From the NCBI GenBank assembly GCA_015063125.1, contig SUTB01000001.1, forward strand, positions 62,001 to 126,000: a stretch of 64,000 nt of DNA, in the 5' to 3' direction. Position numbers and translations under genes: made by a program. Shown here in pieces: positions 1 through 8,963 of the stretch (the stretch's first letter is position 1; every line of letters begins with the position of its first letter). This stretch comes from Thermoplasmata archaeon. Its GTDB lineage: Archaea; Thermoplasmatota; Thermoplasmata; Methanomassiliicoccales; Methanomethylophilaceae. The notes under the pieces were generated by a model that was not told the origin of the DNA, ran no database searches, and worked only from the letters and a program-made list of their open reading frames with translations.

Positions 1-489
1 CCCTCCAACGTGAAGGGAAAGATCAAGACCATCGAGATGCACCACGAGCAGCTGCCCCAGGCACTGCCCGGAGACAACGTTGGATTCAACGTCGGTGGAG
101 TCGCAAAGAACGACATCAAGAGGGGAGACGTCGCAGGACCTCTCGACAGCCCTCCGTCTGTTGCTAAGTCCTTCACAGCACAGATCGTCGTCCTGAACCA
201 CCCCTCCGTCATCACAGTCGGATACACACCCGTGTTCCACTGCCACACCACCCAGACCGCATGCAGGTTCGTTGAGCTCATCAAGACCATCGACCCCAAG
301 TCTGGACAGGCAAAGCAGGAGCACCCCGACTTCCTGAAGACCGGAGACATCGCAATCGTCAAGGTCGAGCCCACAAAGCCCATGGTCGTCGAGACCGCTA
401 AGGACTTCCCGCCTCTCGGAAGGTTCGCCATCCGTGACATGGGACAGACCGTGGCTGCCGGAATGTGCATTGAAGTCCAAAAGGCTTGA
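1..489 (+). CDS. tuf: Translation elongation factor 1-alpha (C-terminal part)
   Basis: The reading frame is open from the first base, so this is the 3' end of a gene that starts outside the window. About 162 residues remain. They match domains II/III of archaeal EF-1alpha, with signatures such as [19 protein letters not shown] and [17 protein letters not shown]-1alpha delivers aminoacyl-tRNA to the ribosome in a GTP-dependent way; the GTPase domain lies upstream, off the window. It is followed after 11 nt by rpsJ, the usual archaeal EF-1alpha/S10 pairing, so the two are probably co-transcribed. Identity is secure. Confidence 0.97.
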   Translation, partial: PSNVKGKIKTIEMHHEQLPQALPGDNVGFNVGGVAKNDIKRGDVAGPLDSPPSVAKSFTAQIVVLNHPSVITVGYTPVFHCHTTQTACRFVELIKTIDPKSGQAKQEHPDFLKTGDIAIVKVEPTKPMVVETAKDFPPLGRFAIRDMGQTVAAGMCIEVQKA

Positions 490-500
490 AAGTGATTCCG

Positions 501-815
501 ATGTCACAGCGCGCAAGAATCTCTCTCAGCGGAACCGACCCCGCAAAGGTCGACAGTGTCTGCGCCCAGATCAAGGGAATCTCCCAGAGGACTGGAGTGG
601 ACATCCGCGGACCCGTCCCCCTTCCCACCAAGAAGCTGAAGGTTCCTTGCAGGAAGAGCCCCGACGGAGAGGGAAGCGAGACATGGGATCGCTGGGAAAT
701 GCGCATTCACAAGAGGCTCATCGATCTGGATGCCGACGAGCGTGCCCTCAGGCAGCTCATGAGGATCCAGGTGCCCGATGGAGTCAACATTGAGATTGTG
801 CTCCGCAGCGCTTGA
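501..815 (+). CDS. rpsJ: Small ribosomal subunit protein S10 (uS10)
   Basis: The 104-residue protein starts [18 protein letters not shown], as archaeal S10 does, and carries the family pattern [12 protein letters not shown] and [13 protein letters not shown]10 sits in the 30S head. An in-frame TTG at 486 would add five residues, but the ATG at 501 fits the family. It follows tuf directly and is closed by a strong hairpin at 831-848, so tuf-rpsJ is the end of a translation operon. Confidence 0.97.
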   Translation: MSQRARISLSGTDPAKVDSVCAQIKGISQRTGVDIRGPVPLPTKKLKVPCRKSPDGEGSETWDRWEMRIHKRLIDLDADERALRQLMRIQVPDGVNIEIVLRSA

Positions 816-830
816 ACAACAAACCCTTAC

Positions 831-870
831 GAGGGGGTTCGCCCCCTCATTACCTTCTATTTTTCCCTTT
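831..870 (+). terminator. Terminator after rpsJ
   Basis: A GC-rich hairpin (GAGGGGG, loop TTCG-like, CCCCCTC; 831-848) is followed by a T-rich run. It lies 15 nt after the rpsJ stop. Confidence 0.8.
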
Positions 871-901
871 GATTTGACGTCTGGATGGGCTGACCATAAG
901 G

Positions 902-909
902 TTTATATC
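902..909 (+). promoter_or_regulatory. TATA box for tRNA-Ala
   Basis: TTTATATC is centred about 29 nt before the first base of the tRNA, the expected archaeal TATA-to-start spacing with little or no 5' leader. Confidence 0.7.
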
Positions 910-934
910 CATTATTCAAATAGGGGGGATTACT

Positions 935-1007
935 GGGCAGTTAGATCAGCTGGAAGATCGCCTGCTTTGCAAGCAGGAGGTCGTGGGTTCAAATCCCACA
1001 CTGTCCA
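935..1007 (+). tRNA. tRNA-Ala (TGC)
   Basis: The cloverleaf folds from GGGCAGT at 935 to its partner ACTGTCC at 1000-1006, with discriminator A at 1007. The anticodon stem-loop CTGC-TTTGCAA-GCAG gives anticodon TGC. The third acceptor pair is G-T (G3:U70), the identity element read by alanyl-tRNA synthetase. The T-loop GGTTCAAATCC is standard. No CCA is encoded and no intron is seen. Confidence 0.95.
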
Positions 1008-1008
1008 C

Positions 1009-1027
1009 TTATTCCATCAAAAGTGAC
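1009..1027 (+). repeat. 19-bp direct repeat, copy 1
   Basis: TTATTCCATCAAAAGTGAC begins two bases after the tRNA-Ala discriminator base. An identical copy lies at 1430-1448, about 420 bp on. The position next to a tRNA 3' end suggests an integration or excision scar, but no integrase gene is present. Confidence 0.7.
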
Positions 1028-1384
1028 TTGAGCGCAGGCTATAACCTATAAATTTTGGAAACAAAAAACATAGCTAACGCTAAAGATAAGTCAAAAAAAG
1101 AACAGTTTGTATAGTTCAGACCCTTCTCACAGCCCAGACATCATGTTATTCTACGATTATACGCATGAAACGCAAATCTCGGTACCGCTTTTCGATTATC
1201 GTACTGTACTGCGTTATGTTATCTCTCGATCGACATCCGGAAGGATGTGATCACGATGGGTTCAACGATTATTTCCCGTACGATTTCTGGCGAAGTGTGA
1301 TCCGATCTAGTACCGTATTTGAATGAAGAATCACAAAGTATGTTATTATCCCTATCGTCAATCTGCCCGCAGGGCAGCTTATGA
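1028..1384. other. AT-rich intergenic stretch without a recognisable gene
   Basis: This stretch between tRNA-Ala and the repeats at 1385-1448 is more AT-rich than its neighbours and has only short open frames. I see no tRNA, conserved protein or clear small-RNA fold in it. It could be foreign or decayed DNA. Confidence 0.5.
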
Positions 1385-1406
1385 ACGGGTCAATTTATTG
1401 ACCCGT
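1385..1406. repeat. Perfect 10-bp inverted repeat
   Basis: ACGGGTCAAT (1385-1394) and ATTGACCCGT (1397-1406) form a perfect palindrome with a 2-bp centre. It could be a protein-binding site or a cruciform or RNA hairpin. No gene is clearly attached to it. Confidence 0.75.
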
Positions 1407-1408
1407 GA

Positions 1409-1448
1409 GTCACTTTTGATTGGGCGGTGTTATTCCATCAAAAGTGAC
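1409..1448. repeat. 12-bp inverted repeat containing direct-repeat copy 2
   Basis: GTCACTTTTGAT (1409-1420) is the reverse complement of ATCAAAAGTGAC (1437-1448). The right arm is also the end of the 19-bp direct repeat at 1430-1448. The same element therefore occurs three times here, twice direct and once inverted. Confidence 0.7.
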
Positions 1449-1647
1449 CCGCAAAGGTTACATTGTCATCGATTTCAGCAATGTCCACCATTTTTGCGGT
1501 TCTGTCCACCTTTTTTCTGTGTCTGTCCACCAGTCACAGTTGGCCCATTGTCCGCTCGTTATCGTAACTCCCCTCTCCGGTGGGGTTAAGGGGGGTTTCG
1601 GAAAGGGTTTCATCAGAGGCATCGGACCAGGTCTTGCGGACCGCATC

Positions 1648-2124
1648 ATGGCGAGGATGCGCGGAGAGGAGACCGACGGGTACTCCGAGGGGACCAAGGA
1701 CTGGCTGACATCCCACGAGTTCAGGATGCTGAACCAGGAGAAGTACATCGGGCGCAGCAGATCGATAGACATCGGCTCCGAGGACACGGATAAGCTGTGG
1801 GACGCCTACTACAGGCTCGTGGACAACGGGCTGATCGAAGAGATCGAGGACCTGAGGCTGTTCTGGTCCAAGGGGGAGTCGGTGTCCAAAGCGGGACAGT
1901 CGAGCTGCCTGATGAGGACGGTGATCATGAACAGGGGGTTCCTGGACGACAGGGTCTCGAAGGAGGTCCTCGATTACTGCCTCTTGCACGAGCTGGCGAA
2001 CATCCTGATCCCGTTCGGCATCGACAACGTCGAGAGGAACAGGGAGGTCAATGAGATTGCGGACGGATTCGCCGGGGCCGAGACCGCCAAACAGTGGCTG
2101 GACCAGGTGATGATGGAGGTCTGA
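1648..2124 (+). CDS. SprT-like metallopeptidase-related protein, active site degenerate
   Basis: The frame is open from 1420, but only the part from about 1648 (MARMRGEETDGY) reads as coding; the segment before it looks non-coding. The body, with LWDAYYRLVDNGLI, LFWSKGESVSKAGQSSCLMR and VLDYCLLHEL, resembles archaeal SprT/zincin-like proteins. The expected HExxH zinc motif reads HELAN: the second histidine is missing, and no later His/Glu ligand is evident. It is therefore probably catalytically dead or decaying. The start is uncertain and no clear ribosome-binding site was found. Family assignment is from memory of the motif and is moderate. Confidence 0.55.
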   Translation: MARMRGEETDGYSEGTKDWLTSHEFRMLNQEKYIGRSRSIDIGSEDTDKLWDAYYRLVDNGLIEEIEDLRLFWSKGESVSKAGQSSCLMRTVIMNRGFLDDRVSKEVLDYCLLHELANILIPFGIDNVERNREVNEIADGFAGAETAKQWLDQVMMEV

Positions 2125-2251
2125 TCCGGACAAACGGGAGGATGGGGACATCCTCCCTTTCAAAGGATACGATGATATGTTAGCAGATGTATCAAAGAGA
2201 CATAGCGCAAGCGGTCGCCACGCTGATGACGATCGCTGCCGGAGGTCTGAA

Positions 2252-2647
2252 ATGAGCGACAGAGGGAACGGACGGCACGGATATACCGCGGACGAGATGG
2301 CATCGATAGTGGCGCCGATAGCGGAACGCCACAACGTAACCGCCGTGTATTTGTTCGGATCGAGGGCGACCGGCAGGAACGGGCCGGACAGCGATTATGA
2401 TTTCATCCTCGATACGACCGATGACTTCTCGTTCTCAGATTACTGCGGGTTCACGGATGAGCTCTCGGAGGCGCTCGGAAGACCGGTGGACATCGTGGAC
2501 CGCTCATGTCTTTCGGACGATGGGTTCAGCAGAAGGGCCAGGAGGGAGGAGGTCCATGTCTGGGGGAGATCGTCGTCCTCGTCATCCTCGACAGGCTCTT
2601 CGTCATCCGGGAAGTCGTATGCCCGTTGTCGATCATGGTCTTCCTGA
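2252..2647 (+). CDS. MNT-type nucleotidyltransferase domain protein
   Basis: The start ATG at 2252 follows GGAGGT at 2241-2246. Residues 30-60 contain LFGSRATGRNGPDSDYDF, the G-S-x(n)-D-x-D motif of the minimal nucleotidyltransferase (MNT/MntA) family, whose members can be antitoxins paired with HEPN toxins. No HEPN partner is adjacent. The last ~35 residues after EEVHVWGR turn into a serine run (SSSSSSSTGSSSS) unlike the family. This tail overlaps the 3' end of the convergent gene at 2526-2915, so the natural C-terminus was probably altered by a frameshift or rearrangement. Confidence 0.7.
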   Translation: MSDRGNGRHGYTADEMASIVAPIAERHNVTAVYLFGSRATGRNGPDSDYDFILDTTDDFSFSDYCGFTDELSEALGRPVDIVDRSCLSDDGFSRRARREEVHVWGRSSSSSSSTGSSSSGKSYARCRSWSS

Positions 2648-2915
2648 ACGAGACCGCATCGCACACCTTGTCCTCGATGTTGGAGACGAGGAATCCGATA
2701 TCCTCCTCGTCGTTGCCTGGTTCCATGGTGAAGACGTAGAAGTCGACGAGGGCGTTCATGAGGGCCTCGAGGATGATTGGCTCGCTGCCCTCGGTGAGCT
2801 TGTCTGCGGTGTTGATGAGCACATCCTCTAGCTCATCGGGGTCGACTATCGGAAGGTTCGAGATTATCTGGTCGTGGAGAACCACTGTGATTGTATCCTT
2901 GATTTGTTCTGACAT
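2526..2915 (-). CDS. Uncharacterised acidic protein, probable C-terminal frameshift
   Basis: The protein starts MSEQIKDTITVVLHDQII at 2915 and reads as a soluble, acidic, mostly helical protein for about 100 residues. I do not recognise the family. After KTMIDNGHT the annotated frame becomes a Thr/Ser/Met/Arg-rich string. A neighbouring frame instead reads DFPDDEEPVEDDEDDDLPQ (about 2616-2560), a plausible acidic tail. This suggests a single-base frameshift near 2616-2625. The 3' end overlaps the convergent MNT gene by about 120 bp, which is unusual. Confidence 0.6.
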   Translation of the reverse strand: MSEQIKDTITVVLHDQIISNLPIVDPDELEDVLINTADKLTEGSEPIILEALMNALVDFYVFTMEPGNDEEDIGFLVSNIEDKVCDAVSFRKTMIDNGHTTSRMTKSLSRMTRTTISPRHGPPPSWPFC

Positions 2916-3180
2916 TTATGGTCACTTTTCCTCGCGATGCTTAGGAGGGATCGCGGTCCTCGTGACCTTCGAACGGGAACGGGCGCTTGCGCTGGGATGA
3001 TGTTCCGGACGATACCTTACTCTATGATGCCGGATGCTCAGAAATGGTACGGGCCGACGCCGATGAGCATCTCGAATATTGCCATGGATGCCTGTCTTCC
3101 CGTTGACCGCAAACGGCTGCAGGAAGGGATATGCGAGGATAGGATATAAGGTTCTGCGAGAGAGTTCGCGGATTGTCCAC
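2916..3180. other. Intergenic stretch without a recognisable gene
   Basis: The interval from the start of the minus-strand gene at 2915 to the terminator near 3182 holds only short overlapping frames. It presumably carries the promoter of the 2526-2915 gene; I could not place a TATA box with confidence. Confidence 0.5.
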
Positions 3181-3181
3181 T

Positions 3182-3210
3182 ACAAAAAGGGAATGGGCCC
3201 TTGCGGGCCC
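3182..3210 (-). terminator. Terminator of the giant surface-protein gene
   Basis: GGGCCC (3195-3200), loop TTGC, GGGCCC (3205-3210) forms a hairpin. On the minus strand it is followed by a T-run (complement of the A-run at 3184-3188). It lies about 50 nt after the stop codon at 3262. Confidence 0.8.
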
Positions 3211-3261
3211 TGTTTGTCTTTCGGTTATTGGTTCTTGTTCGACATCGTTCCGAAGTTACCT

Positions 3262-6200
3262 TCAGCTCCTGTTGAGCCTGAGCGCGACGATGACTGCCAT
3301 GACGGCGATCAGGATCACGAGGATGACGAGCAGGATGGTGGTGATGGTCCACTCGGACTTCTCTTCGGGTACGGGGTCGATCTCCTCGATTCCGACGAGC
3401 TGGAGGGTTACGGTTCCTTCGTTGTCTCCGGAAACGGTGAAGTTCATTCCGAGGATGGTCGCGGTGACTCCTTCGGTGGCATCTACGTACTGGAGGATTG
3501 CGGTTCCCTCGTGTCCGGAATAGAGAGAGAAGGCCACAGTGTGGGTACCTGCCTCGAGGTTGGCAACAGTCGCGAAGGTGTCGGTACCAGTCGCTTCACT
3601 CCTCAGGAGGACTCCGTCGATACTGACGTTCTTGACTCCCTGGTCTGCCAGAATGATCACGGCATAGATGTCGTAATCCAATACAGCATACAGGGCACTC
3701 TTGGCTCCGATGGTGGGCGTGTAGTAATTGGGGTTAACAGCGGTTCCGAAGTTGTAAGCGGCACCGCCGTTGGTGGTCGCCCATCCGTCGAGAACTGCGT
3801 TGCTCACAGAGACTTTGTCCACTGTAACTGTACTAGCCCCGTCCCCGATAAGGTAAGCGGTGAACCAGAGTGCTCCTTCCACGTAGAATGCGGTGGTCGT
3901 GGTGCCGAGGCAATCAGTGAAACTGCTGTCAACGGAGGCTCCGCTGCCGATGAACACACGGGCATCATCAGCGAATGCTACGGGTCCCGAAACGGATGCT
4001 GCTGCAGAAGTCTGCATATCCTTCTTCGTGATTCCGATGTAGATGGTAGCTTCATCCAGAACGTTGAAAATACCGGGTGCGGAAGACGCAGAGGCCTTGG
4101 CAACATCCAGGGTTCCTTTGATGGTCATGGTCTTTTCTGCCTTCAAGTTCAGTGTCTTGGAAGCAGGTACGCTCAATGTTCCGTTAACAGTAACATTGTC
4201 CAGTGTGGTTGCTCCAGCGACCTTGAGGGTTGCCCCTTCGTTGATCGCCATGGATGAATTAGATGCAAGGTTTACTACGAAAGCCGTTGCAGGACTTGCT
4301 ACTCCAGTTGATACTTCTCCAGATACGATGTTCAGATAATCTCCCTTGAGTGCGGTTGCTGCGGTACCAGTCAGGGCCATCGCTCCAGTCGAACTGACAG
4401 AGACGGTCATTCCGGATACGCCTTTGACGGTTATATCCGCCTTGGAGGACGCTATGGCTCCAGTGACTGATCCACTACCAATAATCTTAGCTGAGGATAC
4501 TCCTGAGGGACAGACGATGGTCAGCTTCTCGACTGTGAGAGTGTTTGCCACAGGTTTGTTAAGTCCAGCAGGGTATGCGTCATAGGTGAAGTTCACACCG
4601 TGAACGGTAATCTGGTTGACGTACTCGGTAGCAGCGAATGTCACGTTGCCCGCGGCAACTGCTCCGTAGACGGTGAAGTTTCCGTCGATGTCCTCGATAT
4701 TTGCGAGGGCGATCTCGAGGCTCGAGATAACATGGTATCCGTTAACGGTGTAGTATGCTCCGGCGATGATCGCACCGCTATCAGCGGTCGAAGAAACAAG
4801 TGACTTTCCTGTCCAGTCATCAGCGGTAACCTTCTTCGTTGTCGTACCATAATTTCCATTTCCATACACTATGTTGGCAGCAGATGTGAGCGATCCGTTG
4901 ACGATGATTGCTGATGAATAGATACCGTTACCATCTGTGTCGGTCACAACATTGTAGGCGACTAGGTTGAAGTCCGTCTGTGCTTTGATGTCAGCTCCGG
5001 ATCCGATCACGACTGCACCGTTGACAGTCAATGTCACTCCGTTGAAGAGGACGAGAGGTGCTGCGTTACCGGGGATGTTCAGTGTGACACCTGCAGGGAT
5101 GGTCAAGTTGGACGCGATCGCGACATAATCCTGGAGGGGGTTGTCGTTGGCCCTGGTGATGGTGACGGTACCGTCATCCGTGCTGTTGATGGCTGAGATG
5201 ATGTTGGTCCATTTGGCCCATCCGTCCTTGACGACCTTGCCCTTGGAATCGAGCTGGACCGTCTTGACATCTGCGGAGATTTTGTCCTCGGAAATCTTCA
5301 CGTTGGACTTGTTCTCTGCGAACATGGTTCCATCCACATAGATGATGCCTGTTCCCTTGAGCTCAGCACCGTCCTTGATTGTCAGGGTGATGCCGTCGGA
5401 GATGTACAGGACACCTGCATCGATGAGCTTGTCAGACGCATAGAGGTCTGCGGATTCGGTCATGACGTTGATTCCCAAAATGGTAGCCTCGTTCGCAACA
5501 TCCTCGGCGCTTGCAAGGTATTCGAGAGCGTTGTCGATGGTCACGTAGGTGTAGACCTTGACGGTCCTGTTGGATACGGGTGTGGGAATGACCAGTTCGG
5601 TGGCATTGATTCCGGCCCTCGCGTTGAGGGGGACTCCGTAAATCTTCGCGATACCATCGCCGACGACGGTGAAGGTCGAATCGACGGATTTGGTGAAGGA
5701 TCCCGCTGTGGATTCCGTTGCTATCGCTCCGGAAAGGATCATGTTTCCGGAAGCGAGCTCGAATGCGGAGTTGTCCTTTACAAGAAGGACTCCGGTTACG
5801 GTCATGTAATCAGCTCCGTCTGCTGCGGAAGCGGTTACCTTCGAAGTTGCTGTGTAGGTCGTGGATCCGGATCCGGTGGTCGCAACGTAGGTGTATCCCA
5901 CGTCGATGGTTCCGGAAACGTCCATGGCCTTCTCGTAGTAGTTGGTTCCATACTTGACTCCTTCCTTTCCGACGTTGTCGATGACAACAGAGGAAACAAC
6001 GGTCAAGTTGGCGAACTCGAGCACGTAGTCAGATGTGATGTATGCATCACCGTTCATCAAAGCAGCTGTAATTGTCACGGTGTTGACGTTCTCGGAGACC
6101 ACATATGCCTCATCATGGAGTGTCGAATCCCTGTATGTGTAGAGGTGCATTCCATCATCGGTGATGATGAGTCCTGCATTCGTGTATCTAGACACGTCGA

Positions 6201-8400
6201 TTGTATAGAGGTTGACGTTGACGATAGCTCCGTCTCCCATCTGATAGATTGTGGTGATGTCCCTTGCCGCGTAGTCACTGTTGATGGTAATGGTACCAAA
6301 GTTGTAGACTTTAGCAGAATCCATCTTACCGAGGTTCTTGAGCTCTGCTCCCTTTGCTACAGTGAGCTTGGAAGCTGCTCCGGTGCTGATCGCTCCGCTG
6401 TCCTCGTTGGTGAGGGTGGCCCCGCTGAGCAATGTGAAAGTCTGGTTGTCATCGATGACGATTGCTCCGCCGTTCACGATCTGTCCGGATACGTATACGG
6501 CACCGCTCTCGTTGACAAACAGTCCACCGTAGTAGCCATCGGTAGCCTGGTCATCCTCATCCTCATCAATGATGATCTTTCCGTAGACCTCAAGGACTGC
6601 AGAGTTTTCAAGGACGAGTTTAGCTCCATCCTCGATAACGAGTGTGGATCCCTCAGGAACTATGAGCTTTCCAGAAACATAAATGTCTGCAGGGTTAGTG
6701 TAGGTATAGCCTGCAAGAGTCCAAGAACCATCGACGATAAGGGTCTGGCTTGCAGGATATGAGTGGTGTCCCAGAGCTGTGTCGTACACATACTGGGTCT
6801 CCATGGAGTCATCGGTGATGACTGTGATCTGGGATGCGATTGCAGGGTGTACAGTACCGGTAGCCGTTGTCTTGACAATGGCCGTTCCTCCAACATTGTC
6901 AAAGGTGGCTGTATCGCTGACATCAGCCAAGGTAAGGTTACCAGCGATGTTCAGAACAGAGTTGTTACTGAGATCTATATTCTGGTCGTTACCGATTGTC
7001 AGGGTTGCATCCTTGTCGATGTTGAGCGTGGTTCCAACGAGAGTGAGCTCTCCTGCGGTTTCAACTACACCAAGGATATCGAATGAACCGCCAGTGATGG
7101 TGGTCTCGATGATCTTTGTAGCTTTGATTCCCTTAATGAAGGAACCGGCAACATTGGCGTTAATAAATCCTCCGACGTCTATGGAATCTCCGTGTGCGAT
7201 GGTCGCATTTCCAACGCCACCGGTAACATCTACCATTATCTTCTCATTGACGGTGGTTCCAGTCATGAAGGTCATGGTTCCTGCATACCTTCCGCCATTC
7301 TGCACTTCAAGGTTCATTGAGATTGCATCTGCCTGAGTCAAATCTGAAATCAGAACTCCAGTGATGATGATCTTACCTGCATAGGTAAGGGGGATCTCGC
7401 TGACAACCGTTAAGCTGATAGTGGGGGCGCCACCAAACGTGAATGTTCCGCTTCCGGCCACGTTCAAGTTGTAATCGATCGCTCCATCATAGGATTTAGC
7501 ATATGCATCCTTATCGACTGTCAGAGTACCGTCTGCACAACCTGCATCGATAATGACATCTTTTCCAGAGGCGGCTTTAACGACTTCAATGTCTCCAGCT
7601 TTCCATTCAGAAACAGTTACGATTCCTGCAGCAGAAACTGTGAGTTTTCCAGTGAAATCGGTGATCTTGACCTTCTGGTCACCGCCAGCCTGAGTGGACG
7701 TGATTGTTCCGGTTGCCTCGTAGTAGTCGAAGACTGATACGTCTCCAGATGCGTTCCACATCGTACCGAATGCATCAGTGGTGTGCATGACGGCGGAAAC
7801 CACTGGGGTCTCGAGGTCAGCTGTGGAAGCATAGGTTATATGGTTGTATTCTGTGAACTTAAGTGTCACGTTGTCCCCTGCAGCAACAGCAAAGTTCTGG
7901 TTGGCGCATGTGGCGGGGTCACCATCTTCAGATGCGACTATTTTGGGTACTGTGTAATCTTCAGCTTGTGCCCATGCCGTCTTAATGGCGGTGCTAGAGT
8001 AATCTCCATGCAAAGAAAGCACATTGCCGCTCTTCGTCACACCCAATACGTGCACGTAGATTGTCGTTGCACCGTCTGAGTTGTCCATATTGACATCAAC
8101 TGTCGCCCCGTTCTCGAGCAACAGAAGAACAGCGCTTCCTTCGACTGCGGTTTTTGTGATCTTAACCGACATGCTGGAAGGCACATAATAGTATGTTCCT
8201 GCTGTCAGCGTGAGTCCATCTGTGGCAGTCAGAACAAAATCGTCGTTGATGGTCAGAGTGTTTGGATCTGCACTGAAGTTCCAAACGGTTGTTGTAGCCG
8301 TTGCATCATCTGTCTCCGCAGGTGCGACGACAGCGAATGCGGCGAACGCCATAGCCAATACAGCCAGGACTGCCAGGAATTTCATTCCTTTTGTATTCAT
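3262..8400 (-). CDS. Giant exported surface/adhesin-like repeat protein
   Basis: This 1712-residue protein has an N-terminal signal segment (MNTKGMKFLAVLAVLAMAFA, cleavage likely near residue 28). Its very long body is rich in Gly, Thr, Val, Ala and Asp. Recurrent short patterns such as GTTLTVNGAVVIGSG- or LTIPAGVTLNI-like strands suggest a right-handed beta-helix or stacked beta repeats. A C-terminal membrane anchor (about residues 1682-1706) ends in LRLNRS. It should sit on the outside of the cell, tethered to the membrane; binding of host or substrate surfaces is inference. The start ATG follows a good AAGGAG site at about 8409-8415. It is transcribed away from the regulator at 8766-9349. 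No transglutaminase, protease or lamin-tail domain was recognised. Confidence 0.85.
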   Translation of the reverse strand: MNTKGMKFLAVLAVLAMAFAAFAVVAPAETDDATATTTVWNFSADPNTLTINDDFVLTATDGLTLTAGTYYYVPSSMSVKITKTAVEGSAVLLLLENGATVDVNMDNSDGATTIYVHVLGVTKSGNVLSLHGDYSSTAIKTAWAQAEDYTVPKIVASEDGDPATCANQNFAVAAGDNVTLKFTEYNHITYASTADLETPVVSAVMHTTDAFGTMWNASGDVSVFDYYEATGTITSTQAGGDQKVKITDFTGKLTVSAAGIVTVSEWKAGDIEVVKAASGKDVIIDAGCADGTLTVDKDAYAKSYDGAIDYNLNVAGSGTFTFGGAPTISLTVVSEIPLTYAGKIIITGVLISDLTQADAISMNLEVQNGGRYAGTMTFMTGTTVNEKIMVDVTGGVGNATIAHGDSIDVGGFINANVAGSFIKGIKATKIIETTITGGSFDILGVVETAGELTLVGTTLNIDKDATLTIGNDQNIDLSNNSVLNIAGNLTLADVSDTATFDNVGGTAIVKTTATGTVHPAIASQITVITDDSMETQYVYDTALGHHSYPASQTLIVDGSWTLAGYTYTNPADIYVSGKLIVPEGSTLVIEDGAKLVLENSAVLEVYGKIIIDEDEDDQATDGYYGGLFVNESGAVYVSGQIVNGGAIVIDDNQTFTLLSGATLTNEDSGAISTGAASKLTVAKGAELKNLGKMDSAKVYNFGTITINSDYAARDITTIYQMGDGAIVNVNLYTIDVSRYTNAGLIITDDGMHLYTYRDSTLHDEAYVVSENVNTVTITAALMNGDAYITSDYVLEFANLTVVSSVVIDNVGKEGVKYGTNYYEKAMDVSGTIDVGYTYVATTGSGSTTYTATSKVTASAADGADYMTVTGVLLVKDNSAFELASGNMILSGAIATESTAGSFTKSVDSTFTVVGDGIAKIYGVPLNARAGINATELVIPTPVSNRTVKVYTYVTIDNALEYLASAEDVANEATILGINVMTESADLYASDKLIDAGVLYISDGITLTIKDGAELKGTGIIYVDGTMFAENKSNVKISEDKISADVKTVQLDSKGKVVKDGWAKWTNIISAINSTDDGTVTITRANDNPLQDYVAIASNLTIPAGVTLNIPGNAAPLVLFNGVTLTVNGAVVIGSGADIKAQTDFNLVAYNVVTDTDGNGIYSSAIIVNGSLTSAANIVYGNGNYGTTTKKVTADDWTGKSLVSSTADSGAIIAGAYYTVNGYHVISSLEIALANIEDIDGNFTVYGAVAAGNVTFAATEYVNQITVHGVNFTYDAYPAGLNKPVANTLTVEKLTIVCPSGVSSAKIIGSGSVTGAIASSKADITVKGVSGMTVSVSSTGAMALTGTAATALKGDYLNIVSGEVSTGVASPATAFVVNLASNSSMAINEGATLKVAGATTLDNVTVNGTLSVPASKTLNLKAEKTMTIKGTLDVAKASASSAPGIFNVLDEATIYIGITKKDMQTSAAASVSGPVAFADDARVFIGSGASVDSSFTDCLGTTTTAFYVEGALWFTAYLIGDGASTVTVDKVSVSNAVLDGWATTNGGAAYNFGTAVNPNYYTPTIGAKSALYAVLDYDIYAVIILADQGVKNVSIDGVLLRSEATGTDTFATVANLEAGTHTVAFSLYSGHEGTAILQYVDATEGVTATILGMNFTVSGDNEGTVTLQLVGIEEIDPVPEEKSEWTITTILLVILVILIAVMAVIVALRLNRS

Positions 8401-8761
8401 ATTTCATTTCTCCTTTTCAGCGGTGATATTACCTCTGATCCGGGTTGTCTTCCGAAACTCGGAAGATGATGTCGAAAAATCTCCGTTTACTTGCAGGACA
8501 CATGCCCTATACATTGTCCCGCGGGCCTTCACCGCCCGACCCTCTTACCTCATCTCGGGCCCCTAATTCCCTTGACGGAGAAAGATACGGTCGATGAGTT
8601 GATTCGGGACGGAGTATTAAGAAGGGGTCAAAGGTTCGATTTCGGGCGCTGAAACGGGCACAGATTGGGCGCTCCCGATTATGTGCATCTTGTGTCTTCA
8701 CCAATAGCGTTGAATTAATCGGGAATCCATGCCCGCTTTAAATCCTCGTCCTGGAATCATC
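8401..8761. other. Divergent promoter region between the surface protein and the regulator
   Basis: No gene is seen. The stretch must contain the promoter of the giant minus-strand gene, possibly the TTAATA-like site near 8612-8620, which would give a leader of about 190 nt, and the promoter of the plus-strand regulator (TTTAAAT at 8737). The minus-strand promoter assignment is weak. Confidence 0.45.
8737..8743 (+). promoter_or_regulatory. TATA box for the G-tract regulator
   Basis: TTTAAAT is centred 26 nt before the ATG at 8766. This fits a leaderless transcript starting at that ATG and so supports translation from 8766, upstream of the G tract, rather than from the GTG at 8933. Confidence 0.55.
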
Positions 8762-8765
8762 ATGC

Positions 8766-8963
8766 ATGAGAGACCAAGACCGCTTCCTGCCGGGATCCGG
8801 GATGACGCCGTCCGACTATCGGTCGGCGGATCGGGATGTTGTAGACTCGCGGAACCCGTCGGGACCGTCGCCGGATCGTGAGATATCATCCGGGGCCGAG
8901 GGCGGGGGGACGCAAGAGGGGGGGGGGGGGCTGTGCGGTCCCTTCGTCTGGGAGAGGGCATAG
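8766..8963 (+). other. Upstream reading frame of the G-tract regulator (out of phase as sequenced)
   Basis: From the ATG at 8766 the frame reads MRDQDRFLPGSGMTPSDYRS onward through a Ser/Pro/Gly/Glu-rich, probably disordered segment. It enters the 13-G tract, then leaves it in the wrong phase and stops at 8963. Adding one G (14) or removing two (11) joins it to the winged-helix protein ending at 9349, giving a product of about 195 residues. It has a leaderless promoter; the downstream GTG start has no convincing ribosome-binding site. This may be a contingency-type switch or a homopolymer sequencing error. Confidence 0.5.
8918..8930 (+). repeat. Homopolymeric tract of 13 G
   Basis: Thirteen consecutive G lie between the upstream frame (from 8766) and the winged-helix frame (from 8933). 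Tracts of this length are prone to slippage in replication and to sequencing error. Tract length decides whether the two frames are joined. Confidence 0.95.

Noticed and set aside
3079-7086. Plus-strand frames of up to 392 codons opposite the giant surface protein
   Set aside because: They have no signal or family motif, while the minus strand encodes a continuous signal-to-anchor protein.
3262-8400. CRISPR array or exact tandem DNA repeats within the repetitive surface gene
   Set aside because: The periodicity is in loose protein motifs; no regularly spaced identical DNA repeats were seen, here or elsewhere in the window.
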